Source: Streptomyces sp. HPF1205 | Lineage (GTDB): Bacteria > Actinomycetota > Actinomycetes > Streptomycetales > Streptomycetaceae | Assembly: GCF_020400825.1 (NCBI RefSeq) | Contig: NZ_JAINVH010000035.1 | Coordinates: 1 to 64,000, forward strand | DNA length: 64,000 nt | Direction: 5' to 3' | In this document: positions 26,400 through 34,935 of the stretch, piece by piece | Position numbering within the stretch: the first letter of the stretch is position 1 | How the letters are laid out: each line of letters begins with the position of its first letter | Program-made: the position numbers and the translations under genes | Notes under the pieces: model-generated | Database searches by the model: none | The model's input: the letters and a program-made list of their open reading frames with translations, nothing else | What the model was told of the DNA's origin: nothing

Positions 26400-27224
26400 A
26401 TGCCGATTCACCGCTCGTTTGCAATGCTGCTGCACCGGATGGGAGATCCTTTGCAGGCTGCCGTCGAACGTGCCGTTGAAACCATATGGGCTCGCTACAG
26501 CGAACCGCTGACACTCGATGATATCGCGGATACCGCGATCCTGAGCAAATTCTATTTCTCCCGGGTCTTCAGGAAACTGACCGGTACTTCTCCGGGCCGC
26601 TTCCTGTCAGTCGTCCGGCTCTACCAGGCGAAGCACCTGCTCCTGAAGACGTCGCTGAACGTCACGGAGATCTCCTACCTGGTCGGCTACAACAGCCTGG
26701 GTACCTTCACCAGCCGCTTCACCCGCAGCGTCGGGCTGTCCCCGACCCGCTTCCGCGCCCTGGCCCTGTCCGGCTACCCGGACCTGCCGCCGCCCGAGCC
26801 GCCGCCGCTGCCCCACCCGCAGTTCGGCGCCGTACAGGGCTCGGTCAGCGTCCCCACGCCCGAACTGCCGAGCCGCATCTACGTGGCGGCGTTCAAGGAC
26901 CCGATCGTGGAGGGGTGGCCGATCGCCTGCGACGTGCTCGACACGTCGGGCGAGTACCTGCTGCACTCCCTGCCCGAGGGCACCTGGCATCTGCGGATGG
27001 TCGCGGTGGCGCTGCGGGACATCGATCCCCGGCCGTGGCGCCGCCGCCCGCTGTGCGTGGGCGAGGGTCAGCCCGTGACGGTGCGCAAGGGGCAGGTCCT
27101 CGACGTCGAGCTGACCGCCCGCGAGCCGGGGTGCTTCGACCTGCCCATCCTGCTGGCGCTGCCGGAACTCGACAGCTGGCGGGTGCCGCAGCCGGCGTTG
27201 ACCGCGCCGACCGCCGGCCGCTGA
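26400..27224 (+). CDS. AraC-type regulator with N-terminal HTH and C-terminal beta-rich domain
   Basis: A 274-residue protein. ATG 26400 is a guess; ATGs at 26337 and 26370 are in frame and none has a strong ribosome site. The double helix-turn-helix is at the N-terminus (about residues 15-118: LTLDDIADTAILSKFYFSRVF, FLSVVRLYQAKHLL, VTEISYLVGYNSLGTFTSRF, GLSPTRFR), the reverse of normal AraC proteins. The rest (about 135-265) looks like a beta-sandwich (GSVSVPTPELPSRIYV, LLHSLPEGTWHLRMVAVA) ending DLPILLALPELDSW. The regulator at 35802-36623 has the same layout, so they are probably paralogues. Its place beside unbV makes it a candidate pathway regulator. Confidence 0.8.
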   Translation: MPIHRSFAMLLHRMGDPLQAAVERAVETIWARYSEPLTLDDIADTAILSKFYFSRVFRKLTGTSPGRFLSVVRLYQAKHLLLKTSLNVTEISYLVGYNSLGTFTSRFTRSVGLSPTRFRALALSGYPDLPPPEPPPLPHPQFGAVQGSVSVPTPELPSRIYVAAFKDPIVEGWPIACDVLDTSGEYLLHSLPEGTWHLRMVAVALRDIDPRPWRRRPLCVGEGQPVTVRKGQVLDVELTAREPGCFDLPILLALPELDSWRVPQPALTAPTAGR

Positions 27225-27254
27225 GCCGGTCCCGCCCCGGGACGCGCGGTCCGC

Positions 27255-27294
27255 CCGGCTCCGGTCGCGGTCCGCATCGGGCGACCGGAGCCGG
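27255..27294. terminator. Bidirectional hairpin between convergent genes
   Basis: A perfect 14-bp stem (27255-27268 with 27281-27294) and 12-nt loop lie between the ends of the AraC-type gene and the MFS gene. Confidence 0.8.
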
Positions 27295-27306
27295 ACGGGT
27301 CGCCCG

Positions 27307-28938
27307 TCACGGTGCGGACAGCACCTCCCTGGTAATGTCCTCCAGTTCACGGCCGCCGGTCTCGGGCCCGACCCACACGAAGACCACCGCGGCCAGCAGC
27401 AGCGGCACGGCGCCGATGACCGCCGTCGCGGTGATGGACGGCACGGTGGCCGCGGCGACGGTCAGCGCCAGGATCAGCACCCCGCCGGCCTTGGTCATGC
27501 CCGCGGCCAGGCCGGTGCCCCGGGAGCGCACGAGGGTCGGGTACACCTCGGCCGCGTAGCCGGCCACGACCGCGACGACCGAGCTGACGCCGGACAGCGG
27601 CACCACCAGCAGCAGCGACAGCACGGTGTGGTGGTGGGCCAGCGAGCCGCCGGTTCCCACGAAGCCGAGCAGGCTCAGCCCGGTCAGCCCGCTGACCGTG
27701 ACGATGGTCCTGCGGCTGCCCCACACCCCGTACATCCACGCGGTCAGCACCGTCAGCGGCAGGCCGAGCAGGGCCGCGTTGCGCACCACGTAGTCGGAGC
27801 CGACCGCCGAGTAGCCCAGCGCGCGGAGGTTTGTGGGCACCCACAGCTGGAAGCCGTAGGTCACCAGCCCGGCGCCCAGGCCCAGTACGGTGATCGCCGC
27901 GGTCGGGGCCACCAGCGGCCGGCGCAGCAGCGTGAGGTAGCCGCCCCGTTCGTAGGCCCGCTCCACCTCCACCTCGGCCGGATCCTGCCGCCGCGCGGCG
28001 GCGCCGTACCGCGCCATCACCGCCGCGGCCTCCTCCCCGCGGCCGCGGGCCAGCAGGAAGCGGGGGGACTCGGGGATCCAGTGGTTGAGCGCGATCAGCA
28101 GCAGCCCGGTCGGCAGGCCGAGCAGCCACAGGATGCGCCAGCTGTAGGTGGGCACCAGCCATCCGGACAGCCAGCTGGTGATCACGTAGGCCCCGGCGAC
28201 GTCGCCGCCGATGAGCACCATCAGCCAGCCGCGGTGCCGGGCCGGGATCGTCTCGGCCAGCAGCGCGAAGGTGATGGGCAGCATCCCGCCCACACCGACG
28301 CCCATCGCGAAGCACATCACGAGGTTCCAGGTGAAGCCGGGCATCGCCCCGCAGACGGAGGTGGTCACGAACAGCATCCCCGCGAGGAGGATGGAGGCCC
28401 TGCGTCCGATGCGGTCGCCCAGCGAGCCCCACACCCACGAGCCGATGACCGTCCCGGCGATGCCGACCAGCGGGAGCCAGGACACCGGGATGTGGCCGTG
28501 CGGATGGGCCGGGGACTTCAGCCCGTACTCGGCGGCGACACCGGGGGCGACGAAGGCCAGCGTCGTCGGCTTCATCACGTCGATGGTCACCGCGATCGCC
28601 ATCGCGACCAGCAGCGCCACGTGCTGGCCCCTGAGCGGGGTGTCGTCCAAGGCGCGCACCCGGATACGGCCGGCGGTGCGGCTGATCTCGCCGCTGCCCC
28701 GGGGCACCAGGCCGTACAGGCACAGCGCCAGGCCCACGGCGATCGCCACCATTCCCGTGATCATCGGCGCGTCCGGTGTCGTGCCGTTGAGCCGGTAACC
28801 CATGTGCCGCGCGCCGATGTACATCGGCAGGTGGAGGACGACGCCGGCGGTGCAGGCGACCGCCCCCGTCCAGAAGACCACCGGGTGTTCGAACCCTTGC
28901 GTGCGGGCGCCCTTGGCGCCGGCTGCTGACCTGGGCAT
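27307..28938 (-). CDS. MFS transporter (12 TM, metabolite/H+ symporter-like)
   Basis: A 543-residue membrane protein. The ATG at 28938 is chosen because GAGG lies 6 bp upstream; an ATG at 28944 sits too close to it. A pair of N-terminal helices (VFWTGAVACTAGVVLHLPMY, MITGMVAIAVGLALCLYG) precedes the standard 12-helix body, which has the MFS motif GSLGDRIGRRASIL and the later motif PESPRFLLARGRGEEA of sugar-porter/SV2-type carriers. This predicts 14 membrane segments. As the last gene of the minus-strand enediyne group it could export product or import a precursor. The extra N-terminal helix pair is unusual for the sugar-porter type. Confidence 0.8.
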   Translation of the reverse strand: MPRSAAGAKGARTQGFEHPVVFWTGAVACTAGVVLHLPMYIGARHMGYRLNGTTPDAPMITGMVAIAVGLALCLYGLVPRGSGEISRTAGRIRVRALDDTPLRGQHVALLVAMAIAVTIDVMKPTTLAFVAPGVAAEYGLKSPAHPHGHIPVSWLPLVGIAGTVIGSWVWGSLGDRIGRRASILLAGMLFVTTSVCGAMPGFTWNLVMCFAMGVGVGGMLPITFALLAETIPARHRGWLMVLIGGDVAGAYVITSWLSGWLVPTYSWRILWLLGLPTGLLLIALNHWIPESPRFLLARGRGEEAAAVMARYGAAARRQDPAEVEVERAYERGGYLTLLRRPLVAPTAAITVLGLGAGLVTYGFQLWVPTNLRALGYSAVGSDYVVRNAALLGLPLTVLTAWMYGVWGSRRTIVTVSGLTGLSLLGFVGTGGSLAHHHTVLSLLLVVPLSGVSSVVAVVAGYAAEVYPTLVRSRGTGLAAGMTKAGGVLILALTVAAATVPSITATAVIGAVPLLLAAVVFVWVGPETGGRELEDITREVLSAP

Positions 28939-29114
28939 GGGCATCCTCGTGTTCGTCGGTCCATCAGGTGCCCGGCGATCGGGTCCTGGGCGGTCCGGCG
29001 CCGGCCCGCGCACCACGGTGCGGTGCCTCGGAGTCGCCGAGCGTAGTCAGAAGCGGCCGGCCGGCACTTCTCCCAACGTGCGCTCCACCGCCCCCATCCG
29101 CCGCGGACCGGACG

Positions 29115-29759
29115 TCACAGCAGCCCGAGCAGACGGCTGCAGCGCAGCACGGCGTCCGGATCGCCCTCCAGCACCAGGCGCCCTGTGGCCACCGCCTCGA
29201 ACGGGGTGACCAGCCCGCCGCCGATGGTCACGAAGGTGCGGGAGTCCGTGGTGGCGACCATCGAGGGAGCCTCCGCGGCGCCACGGTGCAACGTGGCGGC
29301 GCCGTCCGCCACCCGTACGTGGAAGACCAGGTCGTCGATGCGGAACTCGTACGCCTCCGCGGGCCCCTCGACCGGGCGCCCGCGCATCATCGCCTCGACC
29401 GCGATCAGACCCCAGTGAGCGCGGGCCTCGACGAACCGGTCGGGTTCCAGCCGGGCCATCCCCCACCGGCCGAGCTGCAGCAGCGGGTCGCGCAGTTCCT
29501 CCCCGAGTGGGGTCAACCGGTAACGGCGGCCCCGCTTGTCGTCGGTGAGCGGCTCGGACTCCACCACCCCGTCCGCGGTGAGCGCCTGCAGGCGCTCCGA
29601 CAGCAGGTTCGGCCCGACCCCCGGCAGGTTGGCCAGCAGCTCGCCGAACCGCTGCGGCCCGGTGAGGAGTTCACGGACCAGCAGCAGCGTCCAGCGCTCC
29701 CCCAGCAGGTCCAGGGCGGAGGCGATGCCGCAGAGCTGTCCGTACGTCCTTCGTGCCAT
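29115..29759 (-). CDS. HxlR-family winged-helix regulator with C-terminal SCP2-like domain
   Basis: A 214-residue protein. The HxlR DNA-binding domain spans about residues 5-100 (ALDLLGERWTLLLVRELLTG, RFGELLANLPGVGPNLLSERL, RYRLTPLGEELRDPL). The remaining 110 residues (VFHVRVADGAATLHRGAAEAP, GGGLVTPFEAVATGRLVLEGD) resemble a sterol-carrier-type ligand fold often fused to HxlR domains. HxlR proteins respond to reactive or electrophilic compounds. Inside this cluster it may sense the product and control the MFS gene 176 bp downstream. The spacer before its start contains TTCAAGTATCCGATAG-like sequence typical of HxlR promoters. Confidence 0.85.
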   Translation of the reverse strand: MARRTYGQLCGIASALDLLGERWTLLLVRELLTGPQRFGELLANLPGVGPNLLSERLQALTADGVVESEPLTDDKRGRRYRLTPLGEELRDPLLQLGRWGMARLEPDRFVEARAHWGLIAVEAMMRGRPVEGPAEAYEFRIDDLVFHVRVADGAATLHRGAAEAPSMVATTDSRTFVTIGGGLVTPFEAVATGRLVLEGDPDAVLRCSRLLGLL

Positions 29760-29968
29760 CCGCGATCCGCCTCCGCTGGTCCTCTCGGTCGTTCAAGTAT
29801 CCGATAGCGGTCCGAGTCGCGGTACGGCCGTCCGGCTGGGCAACGGCTGCGGGCGGCTGTACTCGTCGGGGTACGGCTGCGGACGGCCGGGCACGGCGAA
29901 CGGCCGCCCGGCAGCGCCCGCGCGGCACGGCGGGCACTTCCGGGCGGCCGGGGCCGTTCGGCCGGGAA

Positions 29969-30619
29969 TCACACGGCGGCCATCTTCTCCGGGGAGATGT
30001 AGCCGCCCATGGTGAAGCGCAGGCTGGTCACGTAGGCCACCGGCGCGTCCTCCAGCCGGCGGCTGTCGTGCAGCGGCAGCATCCGGTAGATCTGGCCCTT
30101 GCCGGGCGAGCCGGCCGGCGGGATCTGGCGCACGTCGTCGATCGTCAGGATGATCGGCTCCTTGTTGATCAGCTTCATGCCGAGCTTCGGCATGTCGAAG
30201 ATCGCGCCGACCGCCATCCGGCAGGCCTTGGCCGCGGGGCCCTCACCGGCGTACGGGTCGAACGGGGTGCGGATCTGGCCCGCGGACAGGCAGGAGGGGT
30301 TGAGCGTGACCGTGATCCTGCCCAGCTCCTCGCACTCCCCCACCATCTTCATCTCGATCAGGTTGGTGTAGACCTCGGCGTTGGACCACTCCTGCGAGGT
30401 CGGCTCCGAGCGCACCACCCGGACGAAGCCGTCGAACGGCACGGTGTACTCGCCGACCCCGGGGACGGCGAAGGTGTCGACGGAGGAGATGCCCAGGTTG
30501 TCGATGCCGGGGACCGGCGGCTGCCAGGGGGTGACGGTGCTGCCCGCGTACAGGTTGGGCACGCCGTCGGTGGTCACCGGCCGACCGTAGACCGTGGTCG
30601 GTGTCGTCGAACTGCTCAT
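29969..30619 (-). CDS. Conserved protein of unknown function, enediyne-cluster accessory
   Basis: A 216-residue soluble protein (GAGAGGAAACCG before the ATG). There is no signal peptide and no motif I can name. The composition is beta-rich (YTVPFDGFVRVVRSEPTS, ITVTLNPSCLSAGQIRTP, YRMLPLHDSRRLEDAPVAY). It lies 22 bp after the HEAT-repeat gene, so the two are co-transcribed and may act together. Similar hypothetical proteins (possibly DUF6073) may accompany other enediyne clusters, but I could not confirm this. Its pairing with the HEAT protein suggests a structural or binding role rather than an enzyme. Confidence 0.75.
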   Translation of the reverse strand: MSSSTTPTTVYGRPVTTDGVPNLYAGSTVTPWQPPVPGIDNLGISSVDTFAVPGVGEYTVPFDGFVRVVRSEPTSQEWSNAEVYTNLIEMKMVGECEELGRITVTLNPSCLSAGQIRTPFDPYAGEGPAAKACRMAVGAIFDMPKLGMKLINKEPIILTIDDVRQIPPAGSPGKGQIYRMLPLHDSRRLEDAPVAYVTSLRFTMGGYISPEKMAAV

Positions 30620-30641
30620 CGGTTTCCTCTCCGATACGGGG

Positions 30642-31964
30642 TCAGGAGTGCTGGTGGGTCGTCCAGTCGCAGCAGGTGAGGCCGGGCTGGTCCGGGATGC
30701 CGTCCTGGTCGGAGTCGATCTCGCCCTCGGCCGTCGAGTAGACGTCGCGCGAGTTGAGGTCGATGACCCCGTCGCCGTCCCAGTCGTTGAGCTTGCCCTT
30801 GAAGGTGCCCAGGATGAACGCGTTCGTCATGGGCCCGACCTCGGGGTCGTGCAGGGTGGACAGCACTCCGTTGCCGGGCACCAGGATCTCCTCCAGCGAC
30901 CGGCCGGCGATGCGCTGCAGGTTGACGTGGCCCCAGCCCTGGAACCGGCCCCGCACGTAGCGGATGGCGGGCTCCTCGTGCACCTCGAACTTCGGCTCCA
31001 GGTGCCAGGTGCCGTACCGGGCGAAGCCGATGTCCGCCTGCCGGACGCCCTTGGACGGGTCGTCGGCCTGCCCCGACTTGAAGAAGGGCCGCGGCACCAG
31101 CGACTCGAAGAAGAAGTTGCCGCGGTCCCGGCGGGTGCGGTCGGTGAAGCCGCGGAAGAGGTAGTTGTCGACGTGCGGCGAACCGTCGGGGTGCAGGCCG
31201 GAGATGGTCTTGGCGATCACCAGCTGCCGCTCGCGGGTGGCCACGTTGGGGCAGGCGTGCGCCTGGCCGTAGATGCGGGCCAGTCCCTGCGGGGCGAGGG
31301 AGATCTTGCCCCAGTGCTGGTTGGAGTCGTCCAGCCGCACGTACAGGTCGCAGTGGATGAGCAGGAAGATGGTCTCGTCGAAGGTCCGGCCCGGGGTGTA
31401 CTTGCCCGGCCGGTCGTCGAACGCCGGGTCGCCTGTCTGCAGTTCGCTGATGAACAGCTTCGCCCACTCGGCGATCTCCGGGTCGGGGTCGGTCAGGAAC
31501 TGCTGCAGCGCCAGGATCGCCTGCGGCCCGCCGAGCTTCTCGATCGCCCACAGGGAGTCCCAGCGGACCTGGCGGTCGGAGTCCTGGCGGATGGCCTGCG
31601 TCAGCAGCTCGATCGCGTCCTCGTGGTCACGGTCGGCGTACTCGAAAAGGGCCTGCTCCCGCATGGCGGGGTCCGGGTGCTCCAGCGCCGCGCGGCGGAG
31701 CTGCTCGTTGCTGCGGTTGTCGAGCCGGATCGCGACCCGGTCGAGCGCGTAACCGAAGTCGCTCGCCCACGCGGCCGGGTCGCCGGCCACGAAGCGCGGG
31801 TCGACATGGCTGAGAGTCGTACGGTAGGCGAAGTTCAAGGCCTCGCGCTGCTCCGTGCCGAGGTCTTCCAGCAGCACCGCGTCGTCGGGGACCGCGTCGG
31901 TCCACGCGGGCGCCGCGCCATCCGCGAGAGCCGCCGGTGACTTCCGGCACAAGTCGATGGCCAT
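30642..31964 (-). CDS. HEAT-repeat protein with C-terminal calcium-loop motifs
   Basis: A 440-residue protein with AAGGA 5 bp before the ATG. Residues about 75-165 are HEAT/armadillo-like helices (LDNRSNEQLRRAALEHPD, EDAIELLTQAIRQDSDRQVR, DSLWAIEKLGGPQAILALQQ). A less regular central domain follows (ETIFLLIHCDLYVRLDDSN, NYLFRGFTDRTRRDRGN). The C-terminus carries two DxDxDG loops (DWDGDGVIDLN, DSDQDGIPDQ) like those of thrombospondin type 3 or dockerin repeats. There is no export signal, so calcium loops in a cytoplasmic protein are odd. The AT-rich 5' region (about 31,990-32,012) probably holds its promoter. It precedes the unknown gene at 29969 and is likely an accessory factor for core assembly or binding. 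Confidence 0.78.
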   Translation of the reverse strand: MAIDLCRKSPAALADGAAPAWTDAVPDDAVLLEDLGTEQREALNFAYRTTLSHVDPRFVAGDPAAWASDFGYALDRVAIRLDNRSNEQLRRAALEHPDPAMREQALFEYADRDHEDAIELLTQAIRQDSDRQVRWDSLWAIEKLGGPQAILALQQFLTDPDPEIAEWAKLFISELQTGDPAFDDRPGKYTPGRTFDETIFLLIHCDLYVRLDDSNQHWGKISLAPQGLARIYGQAHACPNVATRERQLVIAKTISGLHPDGSPHVDNYLFRGFTDRTRRDRGNFFFESLVPRPFFKSGQADDPSKGVRQADIGFARYGTWHLEPKFEVHEEPAIRYVRGRFQGWGHVNLQRIAGRSLEEILVPGNGVLSTLHDPEVGPMTNAFILGTFKGKLNDWDGDGVIDLNSRDVYSTAEGEIDSDQDGIPDQPGLTCCDWTTHQHS

Positions 31965-32148
31965 ACCAGTCCTTCCTGTCCTGTCGTCGGCTGGTAGCTA
32001 TAGATAAATTAAGCAACCGCGAGGACCGGGGTCTTCTCCGAGATTGGCAGGGACGGCGCCTCACGACCCCGCTTCGCCACCGCGCCCCGCCACCGAGCAG
32101 CACCGATCACCGCCACACCGCCCCGCCCCACCACCGCCCCGCCCCACC

Positions 32149-33471
32149 TCACCGCCCCGGTGCCGCGGCGCCCGGTTCGGGGAAGCCGCGGTCCCCCGCA
32201 CCCGTCACCACCAGGGCGGCGGCGTGCTCGGGACCGGCCGGCCGGCGCAGCATCCGCAGCAGCGCGTCCATCCCCGGGCGCAGCGGCACGGCCGGCATCC
32301 CCTGCCGGGCCGCGTCCTTGACCACGCCCATCCGGTGGGCCTCGCCCGCGCCGCTCCACAGCGACCACTCCGCGACCACCACGGCGCAGCCGGGCAGTCC
32401 GCCGGCCACGCGCAGCGCGGTGCGCCGCAGCACCTCGTTGGCCAGCGCGTATCCGCCCATGCCCGGGTGAACGCGGCGGGAGGTCACCGAGCCGAAGGCG
32501 ACCAGGCACCGCAGCGCCCCGCGGTCGAGGTGCGCCAGGACGGTACGCAGGCCCTGCGACTTGGCCGCCCGCAGCCGCGCCAGGTCCTCCGGCCGCGCGT
32601 CGGCCACCAGGCCCCCCGCGACCGAGCCCGCGCAGTGCACGAGCACGGACGGTGCCGTGCCCCCGGCCCGGTCCAGCGCCCGGGCGACCGCCCGCGGGTC
32701 GGTGACGTCGGCGGTGAGGACGTCGGCACCAGCCCGGGCGCCGGCCCGCAGCCGGGAGAGCAGGCGCTGCTCCCCCGCGGTCAGTTCGCCGGGCCCGCGC
32801 GAGTCCAGCAGCAGTACGCGCACGCCGGCCGCGGCGGCCACCGCCGCGGCCGCCCGCAGCCCGAGTCCGCCGAGCCCGCCGGTGACCAGCACGGGAGCGG
32901 CCGCGCGCCCCGCGGTGGACGGCGGGGTCGAAGCGGGCAGTTCCACCGGTCGCCACTGCCCGGTGAGGGTGCGGCCCCGGGCGTCGACCAGCACCTCGCG
33001 GCGCTGCCCGGGTCCGCCGAGAGCCGCCGACTCCAGCGAGGCGGCGGCCGCGGCGGGAGCCGCGGAAAGTGCCCGCGGGGTACGAGCGGCCACCTCGACC
33101 GAGCCGAAGCGCAGGCCGCGGACCTCCAGCGCGGCGGCCCGCAGCAGGCTCACGCCTCCCGCCCCCTCGTGCAGCAGGGCGACCGGCAGACCGCAGGACC
33201 GCGCGCGGGCCACGGCGTCCAGCAGCGCTGCGTCGGCGGCGGGTTCGTAGTCCCGGCCCAGCACCACGGCGAGGGCCGGCGGCGAGGCCGGGACCGAGGC
33301 CCCGCGGACCGCCTCGGCCAGCGGCGAGCCGACCTCCCCCGACACCTCCCAGGCGTACGCGCCCCCGCTCGGCAGAACGGTGGTGACAAGGTGCTCGCCA
33401 TGGACGTCGAGCCGGCGGCTCGCGAAAGAAGCACGGGTGCTCCCGGACTGGGTGCTGATCGGCTGTGTCAC
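32149..33471 (-). CDS. Stand-alone ketoreductase resembling the PksE KR
   Basis: A 440-residue protein with GGAGG 6 bp before its GTG. The N-terminal half (about 1-220) looks like the structural non-catalytic half of a PKS KR. The C-terminal half has the nucleotide motif VTGGLGGLGLRAAAAV (near 235), VLVHCAGSVAGG and catalytic VTSRRVHPGMGGYALANE. The following block AEWSLWSGAGEAHRMGVVKD parallels LEWSVWSGSGMGERLGVVES in PksE of this cluster, so it probably shares ancestry with PKSE KR domains. It lacks KS, AT, ACP and DH. It may reduce a keto group on the nascent or released polyene. The next gene downstream starts after a C-rich 184-bp spacer. Confidence 0.82.
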   Translation of the reverse strand: MTQPISTQSGSTRASFASRRLDVHGEHLVTTVLPSGGAYAWEVSGEVGSPLAEAVRGASVPASPPALAVVLGRDYEPAADAALLDAVARARSCGLPVALLHEGAGGVSLLRAAALEVRGLRFGSVEVAARTPRALSAAPAAAAASLESAALGGPGQRREVLVDARGRTLTGQWRPVELPASTPPSTAGRAAAPVLVTGGLGGLGLRAAAAVAAAAGVRVLLLDSRGPGELTAGEQRLLSRLRAGARAGADVLTADVTDPRAVARALDRAGGTAPSVLVHCAGSVAGGLVADARPEDLARLRAAKSQGLRTVLAHLDRGALRCLVAFGSVTSRRVHPGMGGYALANEVLRRTALRVAGGLPGCAVVVAEWSLWSGAGEAHRMGVVKDAARQGMPAVPLRPGMDALLRMLRRPAGPEHAAALVVTGAGDRGFPEPGAAAPGR

Positions 33472-33517
33472 GGTGGCCTCCGGGCCGGTCGGCGGCGGGG
33501 GTCCCGCCGCGCGGGCG

Positions 33518-34828
33518 TCAATAGCGGTTGAGCGCCACCAGAAGGGTGGGGATCGCCTCGCCCTGGAAGTCCACGTCCACATCGAAGTCGTTGATCATGC
33601 CTTCCAGGACCAGCAGGGACATCAGCGGGAAGACGAACTCGGGTGCCGCCGCCACCCCTGACCTGCGCTGGATGTCGAACAGCCGGGCGGCGAAGGGCGC
33701 GAGCCTGAACTGCCCCGCCGTCTTTCCCGTGGACTCGTCGACCAGCCGCTCGATGTCCGCCCGGAAGCCGGCCAGGTCGCAGTCCAGGGGTACGTGCTCC
33801 GCGCTGCTGAGCACGACCTCCGCGCACTCGGCCGCCCGCCCCAGCGAGAGGTTCATGAAGAACCGGGCGAACAGCAGCCGCACCTTGGGTTCGAGCTGGA
33901 CGACGAAGCCGGCGTCCAGCAGCACCACCGAGCCGTCCCGGTCCAGGTACAGGTTCCCCGGGTGCATGTCGCAGTGCACCAGGCCGTCGATGAACAGCAT
34001 CCGGTAAACGCACTGGAGCACGTTGCGGACGATCTGCCTGCGCGGCTCGCGCCGGAAGTCACCCGGCACGAAGCGCACCAGGGGCTCGAGGAACTCCATG
34101 GCCAGCGCGCCTTCGCCGGACACGGCCGGCAGCGGGTCCGGGATCCGGACGAAGTCCAGGTCCGCGAGGTTCGTCCGCAGCCGGGCCAGCGCGTCGGCCT
34201 CAAGCGCCAGGTCGAGCTGGCGCAGCAGCGCCGCGCCGAGCTGGTCGACCACCCGCGCGGCCGGCACCTTGCGCATCGCCGGTACCCGCTGCACCCATCG
34301 GGCGCCGGTCCTCAGCAGCGCGAAGTCGGCCCGCATCAGAGCCTCGATGCCCGGGCGCCTCAGCTTGACGGCGACGGCCGAGCCGTCGTGCAGGGTGGCC
34401 CGGTAGACGCAGGCGATGCTGCCGCTGGCGGCCGGTTCGCGGTCGAACGCGGCGAACGGGAAGGGCCGGGACGAGGGGTAGGCCAGTGCCAGGGCGAGGT
34501 CGAGCTGCCGGTCCGTCATGGGCGCCACCCGGTCGTGCAGCCGGCCGAGCGCGCGGCACCAGCGCTCTGGCAGCAGGTCCTTGCGGGTGCTGAGCAGTTG
34601 CGCTCCCTTGACGTAGGTGGGCCCGAGGTCGGAGACCAGCCGCGACCAGCGCGGCTCTGCGGGGCCCGCGGCGCGCCGGCGGACGCCCGGCAGCGCGTCC
34701 ACGGCCGCCCCCGCGGTGTGCCGGGCGACGGTGCGTGCCACGGACAGCAGCCGGCCGGCCCGGTGCCGCAGGCGCACCGGCGCAACCGGAACGAAGGTCG
34801 GGGATTCCAGATGCCGCGTTGCTGTCAT
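33518..34828 (-). CDS. ABC1/UbiB-family (AarF) kinase-like protein
   Basis: A 436-residue protein with GGGAG 5 bp before the ATG. The family marks are in order: the KxGQ-type motif as VKGAQLLSTRKDLLPE (Lys74), the Ala-rich loop AASGSIACVYRATL, the beta-3 lysine in VAVKLRRPG, the catalytic-loop equivalent HCDMHPGNLYL and the metal motif LLDAGF in place of DFG. UbiB/ADCK proteins are atypical kinases or ATPases needed for coenzyme Q and other lipid quinones. A copy inside an enediyne cluster is unexpected; it may support a redox cofactor or handle a hydrophobic intermediate. The upstream region contains a 13-bp sequence also found before the exporter genes. Confidence 0.88.
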   Translation of the reverse strand: MTATRHLESPTFVPVAPVRLRHRAGRLLSVARTVARHTAGAAVDALPGVRRRAAGPAEPRWSRLVSDLGPTYVKGAQLLSTRKDLLPERWCRALGRLHDRVAPMTDRQLDLALALAYPSSRPFPFAAFDREPAASGSIACVYRATLHDGSAVAVKLRRPGIEALMRADFALLRTGARWVQRVPAMRKVPAARVVDQLGAALLRQLDLALEADALARLRTNLADLDFVRIPDPLPAVSGEGALAMEFLEPLVRFVPGDFRREPRRQIVRNVLQCVYRMLFIDGLVHCDMHPGNLYLDRDGSVVLLDAGFVVQLEPKVRLLFARFFMNLSLGRAAECAEVVLSSAEHVPLDCDLAGFRADIERLVDESTGKTAGQFRLAPFAARLFDIQRRSGVAAAPEFVFPLMSLLVLEGMINDFDVDVDFQGEAIPTLLVALNRY

Positions 34829-34874
34829 CGACACTCCCGAATACGTCGGCGTAGCGTTGACACAGGAACTCTCA

Positions 34875-34893
34875 CTATACGAATCTGTAGTGA
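34875..34893 (-). promoter_or_regulatory. Shared 13-bp element, copy 1 (with TATAGT -10-like box)
   Basis: On the minus strand TCACTACAGATTC (34893-34881) is followed by gt and ATAG. The same 13 bases, followed by any two bases and ATAG, occur at 39850-39868. Here TATAGT (34879-34874) could be a -10 box for the UbiB-like gene, placing the element in the spacer. The site also lies 43 bp before the divergent START-domain gene, so one regulator could serve both. Confidence 0.6.
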
Positions 34894-34935
34894 AATAGCA
34901 CCGGTTGGAATCCCGTCGCGCAGCATGGAGTCGCT

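Noticed and set aside
29800-29807. TCCGATAG before the HxlR gene as a third copy of the shared 13-bp element
   Set aside because: Only 8 bp match and the TCACTACA part is missing. It is more likely the HxlR gene's own promoter or operator.
32080-32165. C-rich CCGCCCC/CCACC tract downstream of the KR gene as a repeat element
   Set aside because: Irregular low-complexity sequence without a fixed unit. It partly encodes the Pro/Gly-rich KR tail.
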